61,904 nt of DNA from Lachnospiraceae bacterium (lineage in GTDB: Bacteria; Bacillota; Clostridia; Lachnospirales; Lachnospiraceae). The stretch spans positions 1-61,904 of the forward strand of contig JAFUVF010000022.1 of the NCBI GenBank assembly GCA_017483735.1, written 5' to 3'. The translations under genes were made by a program, and so were the position numbers. Of this stretch, positions 54,889 to 61,904 are shown one piece after another; positions within the stretch are counted from its first letter, which is position 1, and every line of letters begins with the position of its first letter. The notes below the pieces were generated by a model that did not search any database, had not been told where the DNA came from, and saw nothing but the letters and a program-made list of their open reading frames with translations.

Positions 54889-55557
54889 ATGAAAAAGGGA
54901 TTTGCGGCAGCAGCTGTGCTTGCCATGAGTTTATATATACTTGCCGGATGCGGCGAAAAAGAGCATATTATTACCGAAAATTCTATTGAAGTGGCAAAGG
55001 ACGGAAAACTTACGGTATATAAATTTACGGAATTTTCTGAGAATTATGACGGAGATACCGTGAGTTATTATGAGCCTGCCGAGCTTAAATCCATGATAGA
55101 GAATGAGCTCTCGGAGTTTAATTCCGAGAACGGATATCATGCGGTAATTGACGAGGTTGAAAATGTAGAGGGCGGGCAGATAAGACTGAAATACGAATTC
55201 GAGGATTACGAGAGCTATAATCTGTACAATAACCTTCATAATGTTGAGGCGCTTTATCCCGAATACTACGGAGGATATCTATATTACGGAGAATATGTGG
55301 GAGCAGGGGAAATCTCGGAAAACAGCTTTGGGGATCTCTCAATGGATGACAGGGATTTGATTGTGGATGTGGAGGATTCCACCGATGTTACTATAGACAA
55401 GCTTGTGGGTAGGCATATTATCGTTACGGACGAAAATATAAAAATATATGCCCCGTATAAGGTAACATATGTGACTGCAGGCACATTTATGGATGAGGAC
55501 GGCAGTGTGAATTGTATGCTCATAGAGGGCAGAAAAGTAATCGTAATGAATAAGTGA
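54889..55557 (+). CDS. Lipoprotein of unknown function
   Basis: 222 residues behind a GAGG site. Lipoprotein signal with lipobox LAGC. The mature part is acidic, rich in Tyr and Asn, with repeated beta-strand-like segments (KLTVYKFTEF, IDKLVGRHIIVTDENIKI) and VTYVTAGTF near the end. No family was recognised; tiny C-terminal similarity to secreted stress-type lipoproteins is not convincing. I start at ATG 54889 rather than TTG 54868. It lies between recO and the glycyl-tRNA synthetase with no separate terminator. Confidence 0.82.
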   Translation: MKKGFAAAAVLAMSLYILAGCGEKEHIITENSIEVAKDGKLTVYKFTEFSENYDGDTVSYYEPAELKSMIENELSEFNSENGYHAVIDEVENVEGGQIRLKYEFEDYESYNLYNNLHNVEALYPEYYGGYLYYGEYVGAGEISENSFGDLSMDDRDLIVDVEDSTDVTIDKLVGRHIIVTDENIKIYAPYKVTYVTAGTFMDEDGSVNCMLIEGRKVIVMNK

Positions 55558-55581
55558 AATACATAAAAAGGGAGAACGAAC

Positions 55582-56979
55582 ATGGAAAAGACAATGGAAA
55601 AAATAGTAGCTTTGGCTAAGGCGAGAGGCTTTGTATATCCGGGAAGCGAGATATACGGTGGACTTGCAAATACATGGGATTACGGAAATCTCGGAGTTGA
55701 GCTTAAAAACAATGTAAAGCGGGCATGGTGGAGAAAATTCATTCAGGAAAATCCATACAATGTCGGCGTGGACTGCGCAATTCTAATGAACCCACAGACA
55801 TGGGTGGCTTCGGGACATCTGGGCGGATTCTCCGACCCTCTTATGGACTGTAAGGAGTGCCATGAGAGATTCAGGGCAGACAAGATAATAGAGGATTATG
55901 CGGCGGAGAATAATATCGCACTGGATTCCTCAGTTGATGGCTGGACTCAGGAGGAGATGAAGAAATTTATCGAGGACAACAATGTGCCCTGTCCAAGCTG
56001 CGGCAAGCATAATTTTACCGATATCAGACAGTTTAACCTTATGTTCAAGACCTTTCAGGGCGTTACGGAGGATGCAAAGAGCACCGTATATCTGCGTCCT
56101 GAGACTGCACAGGGTATTTTCGTAAACTTCAAGAATGTCCAGAGAACCTCCAGAAAGAAGGTTCCCTTTGGAATAGGTCAGATAGGAAAGAGCTTCAGAA
56201 ACGAGATAACACCCGGAAACTTTACCTTCAGGACGAGAGAATTTGAGCAGATGGAGCTTGAATTCTTCTGCAAGCCCGGCACGGATGATGAGTGGTTCAC
56301 ATACTGGAGAGGCTTTTGCCGTGACTTCCTCATAAGTCTAGGAATGAAGGAGGATGAGATGCGCTTAAGGGATCATGACCCTGCAGAGCTTGCATTTTAT
56401 TCCAGACACACCACGGATATTGAGTTCCTCTTCCCCTTCGGCTGGGGCGAGCTCTGGGGAATTGCAGACAGAACAGATTATGACCTTACACAGCATCAGA
56501 ATACATCCGGAGAGGATATGCAGTATTTTGATGATGAGGTAAATGAGAAATATATTCCGTATGTGATTGAGCCGTCCCTGGGCGCAGACAGAGTTGTACT
56601 GGCATTCCTCTGCGCAGCCTACGACGAGGAGAATATCGGCACGGAGGATAAGCCGGATATGAGAACGGTGCTTCATTTCCATCCGGCGCTTGCTCCGGTA
56701 AAGATAGGTGTGCTTCCCTTGTCTAAGAAGCTGAATGAGGGAGCGGAAAAAATATTTACGGAGCTTTCAAAGAAGTATAATTGCGAGTTTGATGACAGAG
56801 GAAATATAGGAAAGCGTTACAGAAGACAGGACGAGATTGGAACACCCTTCTGCATAACCTATGATTTTGATTCCGAGACGGACAACTGTGTGACTGTCAG
56901 ATTCCGCGACTCCATGGAGCAGGAGAGAGTTGAGATTGCAAAGCTGGATGAATTTTTTGCCGACAAGTTCGAATTCTAA
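55582..56979 (+). CDS. glyS: Glycyl-tRNA synthetase, homodimeric type
   Basis: 465 residues, class II. Starts with [20 protein letters not shown], typical of the alpha-2 GlyRS. Zinc-binding pairs are CKECHERF and CPSCGKH. Motif 2 lies in [20 protein letters not shown] followed by EFEQMELE, and motif 3 is in [15 protein letters not shown]-terminal anticodon domain ([13 protein letters not shown] onward) is present. Start ATG 55582 with GGGAG. The gene precedes alaS by 20 bp and no T-box precedes it, so the pair is probably co-transcribed. Confidence 0.97.
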   Translation: MEKTMEKIVALAKARGFVYPGSEIYGGLANTWDYGNLGVELKNNVKRAWWRKFIQENPYNVGVDCAILMNPQTWVASGHLGGFSDPLMDCKECHERFRADKIIEDYAAENNIALDSSVDGWTQEEMKKFIEDNNVPCPSCGKHNFTDIRQFNLMFKTFQGVTEDAKSTVYLRPETAQGIFVNFKNVQRTSRKKVPFGIGQIGKSFRNEITPGNFTFRTREFEQMELEFFCKPGTDDEWFTYWRGFCRDFLISLGMKEDEMRLRDHDPAELAFYSRHTTDIEFLFPFGWGELWGIADRTDYDLTQHQNTSGEDMQYFDDEVNEKYIPYVIEPSLGADRVVLAFLCAAYDEENIGTEDKPDMRTVLHFHPALAPVKIGVLPLSKKLNEGAEKIFTELSKKYNCEFDDRGNIGKRYRRQDEIGTPFCITYDFDSETDNCVTVRFRDSMEQERVEIAKLDEFFADKFEF

Positions 56980-56999
56980 TATTTTATGAAGAGGTAGTT

Positions 57000-59654
57000 A
57001 TGAGACAATTTACTGCGGATGAATTAAGAAAGACCTGGATAAAATTTTATGAGGACAGAGGACATGTGAATGTGGGGGCGGTGTCATTGGTTTCCGACGG
57101 CTCCACGGGAGCAATGTTCAATGTGGCGGGCATGCAGCCTTTGATGCCGTATCTTTTGGGAGAAAAGCACCCGAAGGGTACAAGGCTCACAAATGTACAG
57201 GGCTGCGTGCGCACCAACGATATCGAATCCGTAGGAGACAAAAGTCATGTTACCTTCTTTGAGATGATGGGAAGCTGGAGTCTCGGAGATTATTTCAAGA
57301 AGGAGCGCTGTAAATGGAGTTTTGAGCTTCTTACGGAGGTTTTCGGATTTGATGCGGATCACCTCGCCGCAACCGTGTTTGCAGGAGATGAAAATGCGCC
57401 CAGAGATGAGGAGGGAGCGCAGTACAGGATTGAATCCGGATTTAAGAAGGAGAATATATATTATCTTCCGGCAGAGGATAACTGGTGGGGACTTGAATAT
57501 GGTCCCTGCGGACCCGACAGCGAGATGTTCTATATTGCGGATAAGCCGGACTGCGGACCGGACTGCGGACCGGGTTGCTCCTGCGGCAAGTATACTGAGC
57601 TTGGCAATGATGTGTTTATGCAGTATGAGAAGCATCATGATGGAAAGCTTACCCCTCTTAAACAGAAGAATGTGGATACGGGCTGGGGGCTTGAGAGGAT
57701 ACTTGCATTCTTAAACGGTACAAAGGATGTATACAGGACGGATGTATTCTCTCCCGTAATAAAGGAAATAGAGGAACTGTCCAGGGAAAAATATGAGGAT
57801 AACGAGGAAAAGACCCGCTCTATGAGGATACTTGCGGATCATCTGCGCACGGCGGTAATGCTCATAGGGGACGAGGCAAAGCTTCTTCCCGACAACGGCG
57901 GTGCGGGATATGTTTTGAGAAGACTTATCCGCCGTGCCGTAAGACATGGAAGAGCGCTTAACTTTACTGCGGATGAGCTTATCAAATTGGCATCCATTTA
58001 TATTGATGAGATATATAAGGAGAGCTTTCCGTTGCTTTCAAGGAACAGGGAGTTTGTGCTTACTGAGCTGAGAAAGGAAATAGAGCGCTTTGAGAGTACG
58101 CTTGAAAATGGTATGAAGGAGTTTAAAAAGCTTCTCGATACAGAGAAAAAGAACGGAGCAAAGGTGCTTCCCGGGAAGTCAGCTTTCTATCTGTATGATA
58201 CCTTCGGTTTCCCTTTAGAGCTTACTGTGGAGATGGCATCGGAGGAAGGGCTTTCCGTCGATGAGGACGGCTTTAAGACCGCAATGGAGAAGCAGAAGGA
58301 GCAGGCAAGAAGCAATCAGAATTTCAGCGCCAAGCTCTCTGTGAACAGCGCAGTGTTTGAGGGACTTGACGAAAGCATTAAGAGTGAATTTATCGGATAT
58401 GATACATTGAGTGCAGAGGAAAGTATACTTGCGCTTGCGGATGAAAACGGACTTGTGGATGCACTGAACAGTGGAAGTGACGGAACCGTCATAACTGCAA
58501 AAACCCCGTTCTATGCTACCATGGGCGGACAAAAGGGAGATACGGGTATAATAAAGACCGCATCAGGAGAGTTTGAGGTAAAGGAGACCGTAAAGCTTGC
58601 CGGAGGACGCATAGGTCACGTGGGAACCGTGATATCCGGAGCGGTAAAGAAAAACGACAAAGCAGAATTAAGGGTTGATACTGAAAGCAGGGCAAAAACC
58701 TGCAGAAACCATTCCGCTACACATCTTTTGCAGAGCGCATTGAGAGAGGTGCTTGGAGACCATGTGGAACAGGCAGGCTCATATCAGGATACCGAGAGGA
58801 CGAGGTTTGACTTCTCTCACGGACAGGCTATGACAAAGGATGAGCTTTCAAGGGTCGAGGCAATCGTAAATACAAAGATTGCGGAAGGACTTTCCGTTTC
58901 CACCGAGGAAATGGGATTGGAGGAAGCAAAGAAAAAGGGAGCTACGGCGCTTTTTGGAGAAAAATACGGAGAGAAGGTGCGTGTCGTATCTATGGGCGAT
59001 TTTTCAAAGGAGCTCTGTGGCGGAACTCATGTGAAAAATACCGGAGAGATATTGTCCTTCAAGATACTTTCGGAGGGTGGTGTTGCAGCCGGAACAAGAC
59101 GTATAGAGGCTATTACCGGAACCAATGTGACGGAGTATTATAAAAGATTAGAGGAAGAGCTTAATGAGGCGGCAAGACTCATCAAGGCTACTCCTGCCAC
59201 GCTTTTGGAGAGACTTGAAAAGATAAATGCGGAGCTTAAGGAATTAAAGAGTGAGAATGAATCGCTAAAGTCAAAGGCTGCAAAGGATGCTCTCGGAAAT
59301 GCGGATGATGACATAAAGGAGATAAAGGGAGTCAAATTTATAGCAAAGTCTGTGGATGATGTCGATATGAACGGGTTAAGAGACCTTGGAGACCAGCTGA
59401 AGGCAAAGCTTGGAGAGGGTGTCTGCGTCCTGTTGTCCAACAAGGACGGCAAGGTAAATATGATAGCAATGGCTACCGACGGCGCAGTTTCTAAGGGAGC
59501 TCACGCAGGAAATCTGATCAAGGGCATCGCTGCAAAGGTAGGCGGAGGCGGCGGCGGACGTCCCAATATGGCGCAGGCCGGCGGAAAAGACCCTGTGGGA
59601 ATCCCCGATGCAATCAAGGAAGCGGAGAAGGTGCTTGAAGGGCAGATTGGATAG
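57000..59654 (+). CDS. alaS: Alanyl-tRNA synthetase
   Basis: 884 residues, a normal AlaRS length. The class II core has FEMMGSWSLGDYFKKE and WGLEYGPCGPDSEM; an unusual cysteine-rich insert, CGPDCGPGCSCGKYTELGN, may bind metal and replaces the shorter loop of E. coli AlaRS. Editing domain HxxxH is HSATHLL (about 570) with CGGTHV (about 673), and the C-terminal glycine-rich GGGGGGRPNMAQAGG is the DHHA1 end. Start ATG 57000. The next gene starts 8 bp after its stop. Confidence 0.97.
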   Translation: MRQFTADELRKTWIKFYEDRGHVNVGAVSLVSDGSTGAMFNVAGMQPLMPYLLGEKHPKGTRLTNVQGCVRTNDIESVGDKSHVTFFEMMGSWSLGDYFKKERCKWSFELLTEVFGFDADHLAATVFAGDENAPRDEEGAQYRIESGFKKENIYYLPAEDNWWGLEYGPCGPDSEMFYIADKPDCGPDCGPGCSCGKYTELGNDVFMQYEKHHDGKLTPLKQKNVDTGWGLERILAFLNGTKDVYRTDVFSPVIKEIEELSREKYEDNEEKTRSMRILADHLRTAVMLIGDEAKLLPDNGGAGYVLRRLIRRAVRHGRALNFTADELIKLASIYIDEIYKESFPLLSRNREFVLTELRKEIERFESTLENGMKEFKKLLDTEKKNGAKVLPGKSAFYLYDTFGFPLELTVEMASEEGLSVDEDGFKTAMEKQKEQARSNQNFSAKLSVNSAVFEGLDESIKSEFIGYDTLSAEESILALADENGLVDALNSGSDGTVITAKTPFYATMGGQKGDTGIIKTASGEFEVKETVKLAGGRIGHVGTVISGAVKKNDKAELRVDTESRAKTCRNHSATHLLQSALREVLGDHVEQAGSYQDTERTRFDFSHGQAMTKDELSRVEAIVNTKIAEGLSVSTEEMGLEEAKKKGATALFGEKYGEKVRVVSMGDFSKELCGGTHVKNTGEILSFKILSEGGVAAGTRRIEAITGTNVTEYYKRLEEELNEAARLIKATPATLLERLEKINAELKELKSENESLKSKAAKDALGNADDDIKEIKGVKFIAKSVDDVDMNGLRDLGDQLKAKLGEGVCVLLSNKDGKVNMIAMATDGAVSKGAHAGNLIKGIAAKVGGGGGGRPNMAQAGGKDPVGIPDAIKEAEKVLEGQIG

Positions 59655-59662
59655 AGAAGCTT

Positions 59663-61165
59663 ATGAATAAGTTTTTCAAGGAATATAGAAATAAAGAAAT
59701 ATTGGCGGGCATGTTTTTTGTTTCTGTGCTCGCCATTGTGCTTATTCCGTTATTTATGGTTGCACCGTATAATTTTCAGTCTGCGGATGACTGGAGCTTT
59801 GGGGCCAACGGATATCATATACTAAAAAATGGCGGAAGTGTCTTTGACGTATTTATCGGGGCATTCAGGGTCACATGGGATGCGTACATTTCATGGGACG
59901 GAGCCTATTCTTCAATCTTTTTGTCTGCATTTGAACCTGCCATATTTGGCGAGGAGTGCTATGTTGTTGTTCCTTACATTATGATTGGAAGTCTTATTAT
60001 ATTTGAAGTATTGGCAATACTTATAACGGTAAGGACTGTTACAGACGAAGGAAAGCTTTTCTTTTCCGTTTTACCGATAATCCTTCCGTCAATTATCCTA
60101 CAGATTCTTTATTGTCCGTCAACGGTTGAGAGTTTTTACTGGTATATGGGCGCTGTAGCGTACACTTTTCCGCATGCCCTCTCTTTTACCTTTATTGCAC
60201 TTTTTATTTATCTGATGAATTATAAAGGTGCTAAGATAAAATTTACTGTCCTTTATATGTTAGAAATTTTCATTACATGGTTTATTGGAGGCAGCAATTT
60301 TATCGTAAGGATATATGTTACACTGACGCTTTTTGTGCTGACGTTTTTTATGGCACTCAAAAACAGGACAGTTTTAAAAAGAGCACTTCCAGTTATGTTT
60401 TTGACCCTTTTTTGGACTTTACTTTCAATATTTGCGCCGGGAAATATGGTAAGGTTTGATTCGAGCTTTGCAGCACAGAGCGAAAATCCGATTTTTACCA
60501 TATGTAAATCCTTGTACAGCACAGGCAATATGATAGTGTCATGGACAAATATAAAGGTAATACTGATGCTTTTTATCATTCTGCCTTTTGTCCTTATGCT
60601 TGTGCGAAGAATGAAATTTGAATTTGGGATGCCGGGGCTTTATACTTTTTTCTCCTTCGGACTTTTTGCAACTCAGCTTACGGCGGTAATACAGGTCAAA
60701 AGCTCCTTTGGCGCTCGAATGGTTGCACTTTACTATTATTCATATCATGTTTTTATTGTCAGCAATTTTGTTTACTGGATTGGATGGGCATACAACAGAT
60801 TTATAAAGGATAAAAAGGCAAACGAGGTCATATTGGGTTTTATCAATAAATGGATACTTTGTTATACAGCTATATTTGCGGCGATGCTTTTTGGGCTGAT
60901 TCTTATTGTGGACAAAAAAGAGATATCCAGCTATACGGCATACAGAGATTATAAGCAGGGGTGGGCAAAACAGTATGCCGATGAATGGAAGGAGAGATTT
61001 GAAATTCTGCATGATGATTCGATAAAAGATGTTGTGTTTAAGCCTTTGTCGGTAATGCCGTATTCCTTTGCATACACCGACCTTCAAACGGATGACGGAT
61101 ATATATGGTTAAATTATGTATGCGCTGAGTACTATGAGAAGGATAGTATCATAGTAGAAAAGTAG
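59663..61165 (+). CDS. DUF6056-like polytopic membrane protein
   Basis: 500 residues with about ten to twelve predicted membrane helices and a first extracytoplasmic loop reading QSADDWSFGANGYHI then WDAYISWDGAYSSI. The Asp-Asp and Trp-rich loop just after helix 1 is typical of the DUF6056 / GT-C-like membrane enzymes that modify surface glycans using lipid-linked sugars. It is followed 18 bp later by a GtrB-like glycosyltransferase, which would supply the lipid-linked sugar. Transfer to teichoic acid, polysaccharide or glycoprotein is inference. Its base composition resembles that of the core. Confidence 0.7.
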   Translation: MNKFFKEYRNKEILAGMFFVSVLAIVLIPLFMVAPYNFQSADDWSFGANGYHILKNGGSVFDVFIGAFRVTWDAYISWDGAYSSIFLSAFEPAIFGEECYVVVPYIMIGSLIIFEVLAILITVRTVTDEGKLFFSVLPIILPSIILQILYCPSTVESFYWYMGAVAYTFPHALSFTFIALFIYLMNYKGAKIKFTVLYMLEIFITWFIGGSNFIVRIYVTLTLFVLTFFMALKNRTVLKRALPVMFLTLFWTLLSIFAPGNMVRFDSSFAAQSENPIFTICKSLYSTGNMIVSWTNIKVILMLFIILPFVLMLVRRMKFEFGMPGLYTFFSFGLFATQLTAVIQVKSSFGARMVALYYYSYHVFIVSNFVYWIGWAYNRFIKDKKANEVILGFINKWILCYTAIFAAMLFGLILIVDKKEISSYTAYRDYKQGWAKQYADEWKERFEILHDDSIKDVVFKPLSVMPYSFAYTDLQTDDGYIWLNYVCAEYYEKDSIIVEK

Positions 61166-61183
61166 AAAGCTTAAGGAGATAAG

Positions 61184-61904
61184 ATGGACATATCAGTAGT
61201 TATACCGGTGTACGGCTGCAAAGAGGCACTCCCCGAATTGTACAGGAGACTTACGGATACGCTTTCAAAGTTAGTAAAGGAATATGAGATAATATTTGTA
61301 AATGATGCGTGTCCGCAGGATTCTTGGAGTGAGATTGAAAGAATCTGCAATCATGACAAGCATGTTGTGGGAATTGATTTGTCGAGAAATTTTGGACAGC
61401 ATGCAGCTATAACTGCCGGAATTGCTGAAAGCAGCGGAGACTACGTCACAGTTATGGACTGTGATCTTCAGGACAGACCGGAGGAAATTTCCAAGCTCTA
61501 TGACAGGATAAAAAAGGAATATGATATCGTATTTTCAACCAGAGAGGGCAGGAGAGATAATATTATAGTTCAGTTTTTCTCAAAGTGCTTTCACAATATA
61601 TTCAATTATTTTGCGGATGTAAACTATGATTTTGAAGTGGGGAATTATTGTATTGCCACAAGGCAGGTGGTTGATGAATTTCTCAAAATGAGGGAGCAGA
61701 AGCGTGATTATATAATGTTCTTAAAATGGCTTGGCTTTAAGAGCGATACTATAGAGCTTGAAAGTGATAAAAGGTTTTCGGGGAAATCGTCTTATACATT
61801 TTCAAAGAAAGTGAAGGTTGCGGTAAATATGATAACCGCACAATCCGACAAGCCATTAGGTATTGCAATCAAACTCGGCTTCATTATTGCGCTGGGAGCA
61901 TTTA
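61184..61904 (+). CDS. GtrB/DPM1-like family 2 glycosyltransferase (partial, cut by window end)
   Basis: Starts ATG 61184 behind AAGGAGAT and runs off the window after 240 codons. Family 2 motifs: VVIPVYGC at the start, a nucleotide-binding IIFVNDACPQDSW, the metal-binding Asp in MDCDLQDRPEEI, and KRFSGKSSYTFSKK near the membrane segment. Such proteins make polyprenyl-phosphate-linked glucose or mannose, which a GT-C partner transfers outside the membrane. It is paired with the preceding membrane protein. Confidence 0.9.
   Translation, partial: MDISVVIPVYGCKEALPELYRRLTDTLSKLVKEYEIIFVNDACPQDSWSEIERICNHDKHVVGIDLSRNFGQHAAITAGIAESSGDYVTVMDCDLQDRPEEISKLYDRIKKEYDIVFSTREGRRDNIIVQFFSKCFHNIFNYFADVNYDFEVGNYCIATRQVVDEFLKMREQKRDYIMFLKWLGFKSDTIELESDKRFSGKSSYTFSKKVKVAVNMITAQSDKPLGIAIKLGFIIALGAF

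Overview
The window looks like a chromosomal segment of an anaerobic, Gram-positive, probably motile bacterium of the family Lachnospiraceae. Supporting signs are the gene order (Asp23-nusB-xseA-xseB-ispA, then dxs-tlyA-nadK-recN), strong AGGAGG-type ribosome sites, a CoA-dehydratase activator of about 1,400 residues, a chemoreceptor and a CheX/CheY-type fusion, and a giant secreted family 9 pectate lyase. The pectin enzyme suggests a plant-cell-wall degrader such as a Lachnospira relative; the genus is a guess. No rRNA, tRNA, CRISPR array or complete mobile element was seen.

Layout. 1-1000: end of an upstream gene, a Fic-like gene remnant and a small hypothetical gene. 1-10 kb: chemoreceptor, then a 1,945-residue surface pectate lyase with a possibly structured leader, then an alpha/beta-hydrolase-like gene convergent with a 44-residue protein. 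10-19.7 kb: housekeeping block (thrS-deoB-prfC, a CheX-like/receiver fusion, Asp23-nusB-xseA-xseB-ispA) ending in a strong terminator. 19.7-21.8 kb: an accessory patch lying between ispA and dxs, with an integrase tail, an HTH regulator next to a perfect palindrome, nested inverted repeats, a dead RhuM gene and an orphan gene. 21.8-27.2 kb: dxs-tlyA-nadK-recN. 27.2-28.6 kb: a second patch of toxin-antitoxin debris (intact small antitoxin-like gene, collapsed zeta-toxin gene, RelE/HigB and antitoxin stubs) with a methyltransferase. 28.7-33.1 kb: TetR regulator, 30-residue membrane peptide and a two-subunit ABC exporter. 33.2-36.3 kb: typA and an MFS transporter. 36.3-40.6 kb: a gene behind a sigma-D-like promoter, an L,D-transpeptidase, a WYL regulator, an M14 carboxypeptidase and a membrane protein. 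40.6-44.9 kb (minus strand): the CoA-dehydratase activator.

45.0-46.9 kb holds the least ordinary locus: a tyrosine recombinase lacking its catalytic-lysine segment, divergent from an AAA-type ATPase, with eight near-identical 9-bp repeats at about 10-bp spacing between them. 47.3-49.3 kb encodes a rhomboid-like pseudoprotease with a zinc-finger tail, a sigma-70-like protein that appears to lack the promoter-reading regions, and a coupled small protein. From 49.3 kb the window returns to core functions: M16C peptidase, DUF4349 lipoprotein, era, recO, a lipoprotein, glycyl- and alanyl-tRNA synthetases, then the start of a surface-glycan locus (DUF6056-like membrane protein and a GtrB-like glycosyltransferase cut by the window end).

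All functional calls come from reading motifs, gene order and length by eye. No database search was possible, and positions of structural elements were counted by hand.
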